A stretch of 64,000 bases of DNA from CAZHHH01 sp052400685 (GTDB lineage: Bacteria; Bacteroidota; Bacteroidia; Bacteroidales; Marinilabiliaceae), in NCBI GenBank assembly GCA_052400685.1, contig JBQTGJ010000020.1. The stretch is one strand, 5' to 3'. Shown piece by piece: positions 43,487 through 54,140 of the stretch. The notes below the pieces were generated by a model. That model was not told the origin of the DNA. It ran no database searches and was given only the letters and a program-made list of their open reading frames with translations. The position numbers and the translations under genes are program-made. Position 1 is the first letter of the stretch. Each line of letters begins with the position of its first letter.

Positions 43487-44050
43487 TTACTTAATCACAA
43501 AAGTTTTCATAATATCTTCTGCTACCGATACATATTTATCATATTGATTTAATTCACAGGTCAAAGTCAACACGTAAGCTTTTTTATTCTCAACCCAATA
43601 AAGTTGTTGCCATTTTAAATCAAATCGACCTTGCTTCCCTGTATAAATCACTTTTTGAAACGCCTTGTTTTTATGGGTTAATCTTTGGGACAATATTAAA
43701 TTACCGTCTGTAATCATTGTCTTAATCTGTTCTTCTGAAATCTCAACATACTTATCAAGGTCAATATTTTGTCCGGATAAATCTTGTATCAGCAAATTTA
43801 TATTTTCTCTAAATGAGTCTTGTTGAGAAATTTGGTTCGATAATAGAATGAAACTCAACCCCATTTGTCCAGATCTATCCAGATTAAAGGTATCGGGATA
43901 CTGAATTGAATAATCGGACTCGTCAAGAGATATCCAACTTCCTGATGTTTCAGCTTTAACGTCTTTTTTTGACTCTATTTGAGAGGATTGTCCACAAGCA
44001 GCCAATGCCACTATCAAAGCGAAAAATCCAAATAGTTGTAATTGTCGCAT
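43487..44050 (-). CDS. Hypothetical lipoprotein (PsbP/DcrB-like)
   Basis: A protein of 187 residues. Lipobox ALAAC at residue 19. The mature part SWISLDESDYSIQYPDTFNL and the end YVSVAEDIMKTFVIK match the shape of PsbP/DcrB-like domains (a beta sheet with a C-terminal helix). The function of such lipoproteins in Bacteroidetes is unknown. It stands alone between repeat-rich gaps. Confidence 0.7.
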   Translation of the reverse strand: MRQLQLFGFFALIVALAACGQSSQIESKKDVKAETSGSWISLDESDYSIQYPDTFNLDRSGQMGLSFILLSNQISQQDSFRENINLLIQDLSGQNIDLDKYVEISEEQIKTMITDGNLILSQRLTHKNKAFQKVIYTGKQGRFDLKWQQLYWVENKKAYVLTLTCELNQYDKYVSVAEDIMKTFVIK

Positions 44051-44528
44051 TTTATCTTCTTAATTTTATTAATTGAAATTTTATCTATCTACTATTTCTT
44101 ATTGACTTCGTTGCTTTCTGTAAAAACAAATACCGAATTTACGAATTCACTGATATTTACCAAAAAGGTTAATCAAAAATGGCTAATAATTAGATGGGGC
44201 TGCTTATAAAATTCATCTACTGCGTTGTGCTTGCTGTGATAATAAATATTTACTGGGGTCAACTCATGTTTTCCGAGCCACACAAAACTTTAACAAGCCT
44301 TTAATTTGCAACATCTGATCCCGATGCATTTAGGCAAGTAGCATTTATGTGAGCGACCTTTTCAGGACGAAATATTTTATTCAATACCGTTTCCCAGAGT
44401 GTTGCCCTGGACTGAATTAATTTTCACTTTCAGTGCGAAAAGTGGCAGAAGCATGATTCTACGGATGTAGATCCAGCCCCACCGCGCTGGCTCTGATTTC
44501 GTATAAAACACAATATCTTACAGTACCC
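44051..44528 (+). repeat. Degenerate repeats R and S
   Basis: About 44205-44335 is a divergent R (CTTATAAAATTCATCTACTG, GTTGTGCTTG, TTTACTGGGGTCAACTC) and 44340-44475 a divergent S (GAGCGACCTTTTCAGGACG, CAGTGCGAAAAGTGGC). No gene. Confidence 0.55.
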
Positions 44529-46167
44529 CTATTTTTCTTCTGGTCTAACATAATCCCAGTAACACCTTCCATTGAATTCAGAAGATGTAAGACACCGCAA
44601 TTGTACCATTGAGGATTCACCACTATTAAAAACACCTTTAAACTCAACCCATTGGCCAACCTTGCTGTTCGCATCAAGCTCAAACCGACACGTCTTATCA
44701 AATGCACCATTGGTATCGAATATTGCTTTGCCAATGGTCCCCTTATCAACTTTTAACAATACACTTAACTGGTAAATTGTATTTGGAGTAATCTGCACCT
44801 TTTGAATCTTCTCCTTTGGTCTTTCTGATCCTTTGTATTGCAATGAATAATAACCTTTTGCCGTATTGTCACGGCACCATGTATATGCTTTTGGAGATTT
44901 ATCTACCCAAAATTTAATTTGATTTTGGGTAGCGAGCTCAAAGGATGAATTTTTGACCAGGTTATTTATTTTTGCTTTATAAATTTTAAGTGAAGAAATT
45001 ATATCGTTACAGCCTATTGCATTTAAGTCAATCCTGTCTTCCTGAAAAAGCCATGATTTCCCCTTAAAATCATCTTTTTCAAAACATTCGACCATATAAC
45101 CTTCCGGCATTTGAATGGAGGATATTGCTTTAGGCGTAATACCACGTTTCAGCATTTCAGCCTGATTATATTCACCAACGGGTAAAGTTCCGAACATTTC
45201 ATTAAAGTTAATGTCGTTATGAAAAGTTGGGAGTTTTACACCCAACGTCTGTTTTACCATTTGAATAGTACCGTCTTCATTAAAATAAACAGGGTCGAAG
45301 CAAATGGACCGTTGTGGCGCAATTCCTCCCGAAAGATTCCCGTTGTGATAAAAAATATACCACTGGTCATTATATTCAACTATTGAACCATGCATGGTAA
45401 TCACATCGGTATGCTCAAGAATCAGACCTTTGGGCTCCCATGGTCCTAATGGACTGTCACTCATTGAATACTGCATTTGGTTGTAAGGCCGATGATGATC
45501 CGGGTAGATCATATAATATTTGCCTTTACGCTTGAACACAAACGGACCTTCGCGATGTTCGTCGACTCCGGTCTGATGAACCATTTCCCCTTCAATTTCC
45601 ATCATATTATCTTTAAGTTTAGCGGCATAACACTTAGCATGCACAACCGCATAAAGATAAGCTTGTCCGTCATCGTCAATGAAAACAGATGGATCGCAAA
45701 AGGTCTCCCCCCCCTTTCACATATCCCTGTACTTTAAAATCAGAAGCAGGCATTTTGCTGGTTGCCACACCTATCTCCCAAACCATATCTGCATTTTTAT
45801 GAGGGAAATAAAAAAAATAGATTCCATCGTTATAGACACAATCTGGGGCCCACATATAACCTCCTTTTTTGGTTCCCCAAGGAATATCCCTCGAATGAAG
45901 AATTTCGCCATGATCTTTCCAGGTCATCATGTCATTGGTTGAGAATACATGGTAGCCATCCATTTTGGCATATCCCTTTGCGGGCGCAACATCAGTGGAA
46001 GGATAAACATACAAACGCCCGTCTTTCCAAACATGCGCCGATGCATCGGCTGTAAACATGTGACTTACAACAGGGTTTGAACGACGATTTTGGGCGATAG
46101 AGAATATTCCAAATGCAAAAAATAAAATCAGTGAAAAGATTAAAAAATTATTGGTTTGGTTTTTCAT
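44529..46167 (-). pseudogene. GH43 glycoside hydrolase with crystallin-like and CBM modules, frameshifted
   Basis: Two adjacent frames form one gene. 45676-46167 encodes a signal peptide and the first GH43 blades (MFTADASAHVWKDGRLYVYP with the catalytic Asp). 44529-45644 and its upstream extension encode FCDPSVFIDDDGQAYLY (second Asp), DEHREGPFVFKRKGKYYMIYP (catalytic Glu), a beta/gamma-crystallin-like module (VECFEKDDFKGKSWLFQED) and a CBM4/9-like C-terminal module. The break is in a run of eight C at 45707-45714; seven would restore YVKGGETFCDPS. It may be a sequencing error or phase variation. Expected activity: arabinofuranosidase or xylosidase/galactanase type, subfamily not determined. 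Confidence 0.8.
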
Positions 46168-46184
46168 TTTTATGCTTTATTCTA

Positions 46185-48557
46185 CTATTTAATATCCACT
46201 GTCAAAAATATTTCTTGCTGCTCACGAACGACTTTCAACTTAAGCGGTGCGGATTGCTCACTCACTATTTTTAAGAATTGAGTTTCGGTGGCCACCTGTT
46301 GTCCATTCACGGTTAAAACAAGATCACCTTCAAGAAATCCGGCTTTGGCTGCCTCCGAATCTTCAGGCACAGTTATCAAGGCAATCCCCTTCTCATCCTG
46401 AGAAACACCATAAGCTGAAAATGCCATTCCGGTCAAACCACTTATATTAGCTCCCATCCATGTTGTTGCCTTGGTTGTCATTTTTTTGCTTTTCGGTTTT
46501 TTGTCACGTTTTCCTGCCGTTGCGAGAGACGGTATAACCGGAGTTCGTGCAATTGCTTTTAAAGCCGGTTTTTTTACACCAAATTGATCCATCGGAAAAT
46601 TTTTAAAGCCGACATTAAAAGCTGGCGACCCTTCCTTTACCCTGAAATCACCATTTTTGGGATCGATAAACAGAGGATCGGCAACAATTGAATTCTCGTC
46701 CCACCCAAATTTTTGCGTTAACACGCCATTAAAAATAAGGTTTCGGTCAACAAGCTTACCTGAATTCTCAGCAGTTGGCACTTTAACCCCCCGGTATTTA
46801 GCCATAAAAATATTTGAAAACACCTCATCGCCACTGTTGGGATACCATACATGAGGATGGAAGGTATTGTTTACGGTAATATTATTCCATGCCCGACGAC
46901 GGAATCCTTCACGAAATTTTAATCCGCCAGATAACATCAGGTTGTTATAAATATCGTAGTTGGAGGAACCATCATCCAGATCGATATCCCAACCGTGATC
47001 GCATCGCCAACGACTATTGCGAATCACAGTAGTTTTCATTGCATCGGCAAACGGGAGTTCAGGATATTTAGCTAAATCGAGCCCTTGCACACGCCAATAG
47101 CGATCTCGGCCCCAAGAGTTAAAAGAGCCATGGTCATGAGTTTCAAGCACCGTATTAAACACATCGCAACGTTCTATCAAGTGCCCTCCAAAAGCGCCAT
47201 CGCCAATATTAATTCCGGAACGGGCACAATCGTAAACAGAACAATCACGCACCGTTATTTCACTGGCCATATCAATAGTTATTCCGGCCGGTTGACGTTC
47301 TACCGTACCTATACCATGAATGAGGCAATCCTCAACAGTACATAAAGCCGGATAATTTTCGGTTTTTGGTCCTGGTGTGAGATCCAGTTTAATAAATTCG
47401 TTCTTCTCACGATATTGAAACAATGGATTACGCAAAGCATTGGGGTCACCAATAAAACAAATACCACTGGCTCCGGTATCGTGAATATGGGTTCCTTTCA
47501 CCAAGGTGTGACGGTTATAGTTGCTCACAAAAATGGCATTACCCCCAACCTGATCGAACTCACAATCGAGAATCTGAATATTTTCAGTACCGATAAGCAT
47601 AAATGCCCCACCACGAAAAATGGTCCAATCAGAGCGGACCATTGGCTCTCTGGTATCCATAAACGTTCGGGCTGCATGACGAACAACAAAACCCTGAAAT
47701 GTAATATGACTGACAGGAGCATCCATAGAACCCTGAAATTCAACTAAACGCGTCAAGCGAACCACTTCTACGGTAGCTTTTGCAAGATCTGTATTCACTT
47801 CCGGCATGTAATACAAGGTATTTGTATTCGCATTGTGAAACCATTCACCCGGAGCATCCAATTCTTCAAATATGTTTTCAACCATACGATATTTTGGATG
47901 CATTCCCATTTGCCTGTTGTTTTGCCAGCCACCTTTATAGGTTATTTCGCCATTCACATCTTTTCCAGTGATGATGTAATGATAGCCGCCCCAAAGTCTG
48001 GAGTGCATGGCGTGTATGTAACCCCCCACCGGATTTTTCCATCCTGCGGCACGTTCTTTTGAGAAAGCATCAGCGGCATAACCCTGATAAGCATCTGTTT
48101 TCTTACCGGCATCGTAATTTGGATATCGTGCCATTCGTTGATTTAACCCATTGATAAATAGCTGGTCAATCTTCAAATCCTCAGGTGTAGATGCCTGATA
48201 AATCCCATTCAGATACGGTTTCCAGGTAAGTTGGAGCTTTGTTCCTCCACTTAAAACTGCTTCCCCCTCGGTATCCGCCTTAAAGACAACAGGATATTTT
48301 TCCGTGCCTGAATCTTCAGGTTTAAAAACAAGCGTTTCAGGCAAATAATAAACACCAGCAGCAACGTGTACCGTCACCATTTCTCTGCCTAAATATTTAC
48401 GAGCTGCATATTTTGCCGCCATCAGGGTAGCAAAAGGTCTCCTCTTTGTTCCCTTATTTGAATCCGATCCATTGGGACTCACATAAAAGTCAGCGGCATT
48501 GGCCACATTTAGTACCAGCAATAAAAGCAACAGAATACCTATTTTGACTAATCTCAT
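46185..48557 (-). CDS. Right-handed beta-helix carbohydrate enzyme with C-terminal PDZ domain
   Basis: A protein of 790 residues. Signal peptide to NAADF, then FYVSPNGSDSNKGTKRRPF, the usual start of secreted beta-helix enzymes. A lectin-like insert (residues 80-260) and helix rungs follow (ILDCEFDQVGGNAIFVSNYN, HIHDTGASGICFIGD, VRDCSVYDCARSGINIGDG), with HDHGSFNSWGRDRYW and DDGSSNYDIYNNL as probable active-site segments. The fold is shared by GH141/GH120-like and lyase-like proteins, so the reaction is not fixed. Residues 700-790 are a PDZ domain (GIALITVPEDSEAAKAGFLE), rare in such enzymes. It is 17 bases from the GH43 gene. Confidence 0.8.
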   Translation of the reverse strand: MRLVKIGILLLLLLVLNVANAADFYVSPNGSDSNKGTKRRPFATLMAAKYAARKYLGREMVTVHVAAGVYYLPETLVFKPEDSGTEKYPVVFKADTEGEAVLSGGTKLQLTWKPYLNGIYQASTPEDLKIDQLFINGLNQRMARYPNYDAGKKTDAYQGYAADAFSKERAAGWKNPVGGYIHAMHSRLWGGYHYIITGKDVNGEITYKGGWQNNRQMGMHPKYRMVENIFEELDAPGEWFHNANTNTLYYMPEVNTDLAKATVEVVRLTRLVEFQGSMDAPVSHITFQGFVVRHAARTFMDTREPMVRSDWTIFRGGAFMLIGTENIQILDCEFDQVGGNAIFVSNYNRHTLVKGTHIHDTGASGICFIGDPNALRNPLFQYREKNEFIKLDLTPGPKTENYPALCTVEDCLIHGIGTVERQPAGITIDMASEITVRDCSVYDCARSGINIGDGAFGGHLIERCDVFNTVLETHDHGSFNSWGRDRYWRVQGLDLAKYPELPFADAMKTTVIRNSRWRCDHGWDIDLDDGSSNYDIYNNLMLSGGLKFREGFRRRAWNNITVNNTFHPHVWYPNSGDEVFSNIFMAKYRGVKVPTAENSGKLVDRNLIFNGVLTQKFGWDENSIVADPLFIDPKNGDFRVKEGSPAFNVGFKNFPMDQFGVKKPALKAIARTPVIPSLATAGKRDKKPKSKKMTTKATTWMGANISGLTGMAFSAYGVSQDEKGIALITVPEDSEAAKAGFLEGDLVLTVNGQQVATETQFLKIVSEQSAPLKLKVVREQQEIFLTVDIK

Positions 48558-48625
48558 ATTTCTAGTTTCGTTTTTCTTTAACTTTTAAAGTTCTTATTTT
48601 CTGATTAGTGTCAGCAATAAAACTC

Positions 48626-48656
48626 CATTATCAGGACTTCACAAGTCCTGATAATG
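48626..48656 (-). terminator. Hairpin between GH30 and beta-helix genes
   Basis: A perfect 14-bp stem CATTATCAGGACTT with a 3-base loop, followed on the minus strand by GAGTTTTATTG. It could terminate or attenuate transcription in the GH operon. Confidence 0.5.
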
Positions 48657-48784
48657 AAGCTTTCTTTCTGTCATAAAAATTTTCTTGCAGGCACTACTTA
48701 TCAAAAAATAAGTGGCGATAATAAACTTTTGAATGGCAACAACACGCTATATCACTAGTATAAAAATACCTATGGCATTAAAAA

Positions 48785-50212
48785 TCATTTTACAGCCTTA
48801 AAGACAAATGCACATAAACTTTTGGCAGGTAGCTCTACTGTGTAGTTTTTATCGGCAAGAGTTATATTTTGTGTTGCTACAGCATCTGCATCATTTTGCA
48901 GAAAAACAACCAGTTGATGGTCGTTACGAACAGCTAATGCATTCACCTCTTCCGGGGTCTCAGTCGTTATACTCTGATCACCAGGACGAATAAATTTACT
49001 GAGCAAAGCCATTGGCGCATAATCGGGGTTATAGGTTACAGTTTTAGCCTGACGATCGATTTTAATCAGACTATTTTGTTTCCAGCCCCAGCCACTTTTA
49101 CTTTCTTCATTCAGAACCATATTCCAGTAGCAAAAATTCTCACATCCACCGTTGAGCCACATACACACTTCACCGAAACGTTTGCGAGCTTGTTCCATAC
49201 TATTTTTCCCATTCTCGCATCTTCCTTCCGTATGCATAAAATCCATATCCGGATAATCGCTATTTAAGGATTTGATTTGACCTCTACGACAGTATTGCAA
49301 TCCAATTCCGTCAATCACTTCGCTTCCTTTGAGTGTCAAAAATTTCTCAGCATCTTTGCGAAATGCCCTAAAAGTGCCAGCCCAAATTTCAGTTTTTACG
49401 CCTGCTTTTTTAAACGCCGGTCGGATATGATCAAAAGCTAATTCAGCCATTTGTTCTGGAGACATGTCGCAACCTGGATACTTTGGGTTCATATCTGTTT
49501 CATTCTGAATAACCAATCGATCAATATGAACACCCCTTTTGGCATATTCCTGAACATATTTAGTAAAATAAAGAGCATAAGCAGCATAAATTTTAGGATC
49601 GGCCTTAAGCTTATTATTCTCTGCATTCTTCTTACCACCATCCATTATACCTGAATATTTCATCCAACCCGGAGGACTCCATGGAGATGCAAATATTTTA
49701 AGCTCTGAATTTTGAGAATAAGCAGCATTTATAAAAGGAATAACCGTTTTTTCGTCACGTGCCACCGAGAAATGGTTCATTTCATAATCCTCAGGTGTTT
49801 CACTGTAACTGTATGCTCCCAGACCGAAATCAGATGATCCAACCGCTGTGCGGCACATAGAAAAGCCGATGCCTTTTTGGGCACTAAATAGGTTCCTGGC
49901 TAACGTCTTCTGACCATTTTTACTTAAACTCATGAAAGCCTCGCCACCTTGCTCATTAAATGCGCCACCAATACCACTTAAGTTTGGATGGATAATGGCA
50001 TCCAGTTTAATTTTAACTGATGACTCAGATTTCTCTGATGGTTTAATTTTCATTTTTTTTGTTATCACCGGCTGACCTGTAACTGTTGCGTCATCCGCAA
50101 GGTTAACATAACTTACCGATGCTGGCTTATAAGTCGTAACCGTTTGCGCTTGTATGCTTCCATAAAACACCAGAGCTGCTGCCAGTGTAATACAAAACGA
50201 TTTTTTAGTCAT
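48785..50212 (-). CDS. GH30-family glycoside hydrolase
   Basis: A secreted enzyme of 475 residues. Signal peptide to IQAQT. The (beta/alpha)8 domain has SGIGGAFNEQGGEAFMSLS, GFSMCRTAVGSSDFGLGAYS, ASPWSPPGWMKYSG, the acid/base in VIQNETDMNPKYPGCDMS and the nucleophile in MHTEGRCENG. A C-terminal beta domain follows. GH30 includes glucosylceramidases, beta-1,6-glucanases, beta-1,6-galactanases and fucosidases; the subfamily is not clear. It lies in the PUL downstream of SusCD. Confidence 0.86.
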   Translation of the reverse strand: MTKKSFCITLAAALVFYGSIQAQTVTTYKPASVSYVNLADDATVTGQPVITKKMKIKPSEKSESSVKIKLDAIIHPNLSGIGGAFNEQGGEAFMSLSKNGQKTLARNLFSAQKGIGFSMCRTAVGSSDFGLGAYSYSETPEDYEMNHFSVARDEKTVIPFINAAYSQNSELKIFASPWSPPGWMKYSGIMDGGKKNAENNKLKADPKIYAAYALYFTKYVQEYAKRGVHIDRLVIQNETDMNPKYPGCDMSPEQMAELAFDHIRPAFKKAGVKTEIWAGTFRAFRKDAEKFLTLKGSEVIDGIGLQYCRRGQIKSLNSDYPDMDFMHTEGRCENGKNSMEQARKRFGEVCMWLNGGCENFCYWNMVLNEESKSGWGWKQNSLIKIDRQAKTVTYNPDYAPMALLSKFIRPGDQSITTETPEEVNALAVRNDHQLVVFLQNDADAVATQNITLADKNYTVELPAKSLCAFVFKAVK

Positions 50213-50270
50213 ACTATTTGTTTTAGATTCTATTGATTCTTAAACCAATCGATTAGAAATTTCAACAAAA

Positions 50271-52292
50271 CTATTGCTTAATCAATTTACAAGAATTCAC
50301 CGATCCATTACGAATTAATTGAACAATATATAATCCATTAGGGAGCGTACTAACATCAATTATTTGAGTCTTGCTAACAATAATATTTTGCTGTATTAAT
50401 GCCCCAGCACCAGTAAATATATCCATTCTTGAGCCTTCTGCATTATTGATAGTTAAACTGTTATGTGCAGGATTTGGATAAAAATCGAAATCCTGGCCAC
50501 CAACAACCTTATCAGTAGAAACTGAGACCTCTTTAGAGTAAACCATTAATTTGGGATGAGCAATAGGATTGGGATGTTCTGAGGATCCAAACCTGGTCGC
50601 TTTGTTATTACTAAGAGTGCAGGCAATACGAATAGAAAGCTTATTGTTATCATCTAAAGCATTCAATAATTCATTTGTGACATCAATAGTAACGTCACCA
50701 CCATCACTCCAAGTATATAAGATCTTAGTACCATCAGGACTATTTGAATAGACTATTGAATTCGCATCCCAATTATCGTCTTCAACTAATTCTGCTTGGT
50801 AACTAGAAACTTCAGACCCCGTATTTATAGAAAATAATTTTAACCTGGCATAATAGATATCTGAAGATAAAGCTGCTATGGAAGATAAATCAAATCGCAA
50901 ATATGTTTCACGCAAATAGGGAGCCTTAGTCGAAAACTTACTAATCAACTCTGATTCTGAGCCATAATTAGTATTACCCTTATAATAGGCATCTGCTTCA
51001 GGAATCAATGTCACACTAGGTTGAGGCTGTGAATCAACATAATCAATGAAGTCATAAATATGATTATTCACTTCCTTCATATCCTCAAGTAAAGTAGTGT
51101 ACTGGTTCCCATCTATATCTACAATTCCTTTAGCAACATCAACCTGGTCATCCTGAAACTTGAACCAATGCCATCCGACCACACAACCAGTTTCGGCTGT
51201 TGTTGTTACAAAATTTTGATAAAACATACCACGAGACTCCTCATCTTTAACTTTCCATCCCGCACCAGTTGCTTTATCTGTTTTATCATGCATAGCATAA
51301 AACTCAGTTAACATCAAAGGACGGCCTGACCAATTTACCATATTTTGAATTTCAAAGTCTCTAGCCCCCCATCTACTATAATGATTGGTTGAAAACACAT
51401 CTACATATTTACCGGCATTTTTCATAAAATCTTCGAGAGTCTTCTCTGTACTATTACAACGGCTTCCAAGATACATATGATTAGGATCTACTTTTCTGAT
51501 AGCTGCTGAGACAACAGAATAATAACGCTCAGCCATTAAGGCCATATAAGCATATAGATCATCTTCATCCCAATTACTTGAGGTTTTCCCTCTTGATGAT
51601 AAAAAATTAACAGCAGTAATATAGTTCTTATCTGTAGGATCAGTAATGGCAAGATGTGCTTTTAAGCCTTCATTTTTCCATGACAACTCATTATCAGAAA
51701 AATAACCAAACACATAAGGATCTTCCTTATATAAAGCGAAACCTTGTGCCAACTCATTCGCAAACGTTTCAAATTCATCATCAAAAACAGGCATTTCAAT
51801 GCGAGGGTTTCGTTGCGCTCTATATATTCCAATAAAACTTATTTTTGGGCAATATGCTAAGGGGCTTTCATTATTCAGGGTCGTCACAATACCTTCATCA
51901 CTCCAGCATCCCAATCCGTTAAATCCATTCTCAGTAAGGAGCTTGTAAATCTCATCAGTTGAAAAATCATCTAAATTAACAGAGTTAAGTGCTTTGTGCA
52001 TATAATAATAACCTTCAGGGTCTATTGCCCACCAGCGACCATCAATTTTTTCCACTCGAAAAAAACCCGTAGCCGTAGTTTGATGTGCTTTCCAGCCACC
52101 ATATTTGCTGAACTCCATATTGGAAGGGTTCTCCTCGTAATCATTTAATCTATCCAGAATCTGACAATTCATTGTAAACCACTGAGACGAACTACCAGCC
52201 TGAGCTTGTGAATAAGCCTCATTAGTTTGTGCAGACACTAAAACCAAAAACGATATTAACAGAAATCGAATGATACAAATATTATTTTTCAT
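50271..52292 (-). CDS. Agarase-like clan GH-A hydrolase with CBM96 and T9SS tail
   Basis: A secreted protein of 673 residues. Signal peptide to YSQAQ, a TIM barrel opening with GFFRVEKIDGRWWAIDPEGY, the acid/base motif FGYFSDNELSW near 215 and nucleophile region RPLMLTEFYAMHDK near 330. This resembles agarase families (GH50/GH86-type); exact family uncertain. Residues 425-590 are a CBM96/DNRLRE-type domain (YLRETYLRFDLSSIAALS, VTIDVTNELLNAL). The end FDFYPNPAHNSLTI with NGLYIVQLIRNG is a type IX secretion sorting domain, so the enzyme is exported to the cell surface. Confidence 0.8.
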   Translation of the reverse strand: MKNNICIIRFLLISFLVLVSAQTNEAYSQAQAGSSSQWFTMNCQILDRLNDYEENPSNMEFSKYGGWKAHQTTATGFFRVEKIDGRWWAIDPEGYYYMHKALNSVNLDDFSTDEIYKLLTENGFNGLGCWSDEGIVTTLNNESPLAYCPKISFIGIYRAQRNPRIEMPVFDDEFETFANELAQGFALYKEDPYVFGYFSDNELSWKNEGLKAHLAITDPTDKNYITAVNFLSSRGKTSSNWDEDDLYAYMALMAERYYSVVSAAIRKVDPNHMYLGSRCNSTEKTLEDFMKNAGKYVDVFSTNHYSRWGARDFEIQNMVNWSGRPLMLTEFYAMHDKTDKATGAGWKVKDEESRGMFYQNFVTTTAETGCVVGWHWFKFQDDQVDVAKGIVDIDGNQYTTLLEDMKEVNNHIYDFIDYVDSQPQPSVTLIPEADAYYKGNTNYGSESELISKFSTKAPYLRETYLRFDLSSIAALSSDIYYARLKLFSINTGSEVSSYQAELVEDDNWDANSIVYSNSPDGTKILYTWSDGGDVTIDVTNELLNALDDNNKLSIRIACTLSNNKATRFGSSEHPNPIAHPKLMVYSKEVSVSTDKVVGGQDFDFYPNPAHNSLTINNAEGSRMDIFTGAGALIQQNIIVSKTQIIDVSTLPNGLYIVQLIRNGSVNSCKLIKQ

Positions 52293-52502
52293 TTTAATCT
52301 CATATTTTTAATTATTATTCTCATTTATTAACTCTTACACACCAATGACTTACAATGTGTAAAATATTTTCCTTTCCACCCCCCTACTCTAAATCAACTT
52401 CCTATAACTAATAACGCCTTAATAATACAACAGAGTAAAGCGTGACGATTGAAAATCCTGCTAAATACAGGGATTCAGCTCCGCTAAAAAGTGAAATTTT
52501 CC

Positions 52503-54140
52503 CTATTCATTTTTTGTTGTAACCTTTTTAACATCACCATATATACTCATTTGTGGATGTACCACTACAGCCCTATATTCATAGGTCTTCCCTGGTTGAA
52601 GATTCTCAAGTACCACAGTAAATTCCGCCTCATTTGAAGCTTCCCTGAATGATGTTTCATGCCAGGTTTTATTAGATATATTTTCAACAAAGCCGGCATA
52701 CAAACGGTATTCAAAGCCGACTTTCACTTTTTTTGCATCTCCCTTTTTTAAAAGATTACCACTTAGGGTTACCGTTTTATTAGCGACTTTAGCCTTTTGT
52801 GTTTCAATAATGGGAGGATCAAGTGATGGGAGTACATTCTCAATTTTAACAATTATAGGGTTTGGCCATTTGGCATTGTTATAAATGCGTTGTGCTCTGA
52901 CTACAGATATTTCTAATCCTTTATCAGTCTGTTTGAATCGAGATTTTGCATCCGCATTAGGTTTATATTCTACCACTAAATCATTTTGTCCCAGTACACT
53001 GATTTTGGTGTTTGGAGTCGCCTTAACAGAGCCCAATACAAATTCTTTTCTATCACCTCTGCTCCAATTCTTAATATCTGTAATTATTGCATACACCGTT
53101 TTTCGATCTTTGGATGCTGTAAACCAGATATTTCCTTCTTGTGGTATAATCCAAGGGCGCGACCCCTGAATCGCTTCCTGGTTAATAAATTGCCAGGCAG
53201 CTAGTTCTGTCAAATTTCTGGCCTCAGGGTCAGGTATTGCACCAAATGGGTCAAGCCCAATATTGAGTAATAAATTTCCTCCTTTAGCACGCGTCTCAAT
53301 TAACATTTCAATAACGCTTCCTGCAGATTTCAACTCGTCATTAGTGGGTTTATATTGCCATTGAGTTCCCATGGTAACACACGATTCCCATAAATTATCA
53401 TCAACCACACCAAGTAGTTTTTGCTCAGGTGTATTTACAGCACCTCGGGTAATCACTAAATCAGGTTGTAAATTCCAGGCTTCATCTTTACATGGCTCTT
53501 TCGGATTTCCATCGATAAACAACACATCTATCTTGCCATAATTAGAGAAAAGCTCGTGTGTTTGCCGGCGAATAAAATCATTATACTTTGATTTCATCTC
53601 ATCACTTAAATCTAAACCACGCCTACGCACCAAAACACCATTTTCTCTCAAAAAATTAAAATCTTCCGGCGAATAATAAAAGCCAACAGCTAATCCTGCT
53701 TTACGTACACCTTCAACATATTCTTTCAACAAATCCTTTTTATAGGGTGTGTTTGTAATGTTGAAATCAGTCGTTTCAGTATCCCACATACAGAATCCTG
53801 AATGATGTTTTGTGGTAAAAACAATATACTTCATACCAGCCAGCTTTGCTTGTCTGGCAATTTTATATGCATCAAACTCAGTCGGATCAAATGTTTTTGG
53901 CAGTTCGTTTATAAATCGGTTAGTGTAATCTTCGGAAGCACCTACCATTGAATGGCTGATAACGATTCCCAATTGGCTATCCATACTCCAATGAATAAAC
54001 ATGCCAAACCCCATATCACGTAACCATTCTTGTCGTTCTGGTTTATTTCTATTATAACTGGCTCTAGCATCATCAGTTATCTGTGCCTGTGCAAAAGTCA
54101 CTAGCAAAACGGCAAAAAATAAAAAAAATGTTTTTTTCAT
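52503..54140 (-). CDS. GH29 alpha-L-fucosidase
   Basis: A secreted protein of 545 residues. Signal peptide to AQAQI. GH29 signatures: WLRDMGFGMFIHWSMDS, YIVFTTKHHSGFCMWDT, AGLAVGFYYSPEDFNF and the nucleophile Asp in IDVLFIDGNPKEP. A C-terminal beta domain with a fibronectin-like module (about 450-545) follows. It releases alpha-L-fucose from polysaccharide side chains; this implies a fucose-containing substrate for the PUL. Its 5' leader is a copy of the leader near 1.5 kb. Confidence 0.92.
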   Translation of the reverse strand: MKKTFFLFFAVLLVTFAQAQITDDARASYNRNKPERQEWLRDMGFGMFIHWSMDSQLGIVISHSMVGASEDYTNRFINELPKTFDPTEFDAYKIARQAKLAGMKYIVFTTKHHSGFCMWDTETTDFNITNTPYKKDLLKEYVEGVRKAGLAVGFYYSPEDFNFLRENGVLVRRRGLDLSDEMKSKYNDFIRRQTHELFSNYGKIDVLFIDGNPKEPCKDEAWNLQPDLVITRGAVNTPEQKLLGVVDDNLWESCVTMGTQWQYKPTNDELKSAGSVIEMLIETRAKGGNLLLNIGLDPFGAIPDPEARNLTELAAWQFINQEAIQGSRPWIIPQEGNIWFTASKDRKTVYAIITDIKNWSRGDRKEFVLGSVKATPNTKISVLGQNDLVVEYKPNADAKSRFKQTDKGLEISVVRAQRIYNNAKWPNPIIVKIENVLPSLDPPIIETQKAKVANKTVTLSGNLLKKGDAKKVKVGFEYRLYAGFVENISNKTWHETSFREASNEAEFTVVLENLQPGKTYEYRAVVVHPQMSIYGDVKKVTTKNE

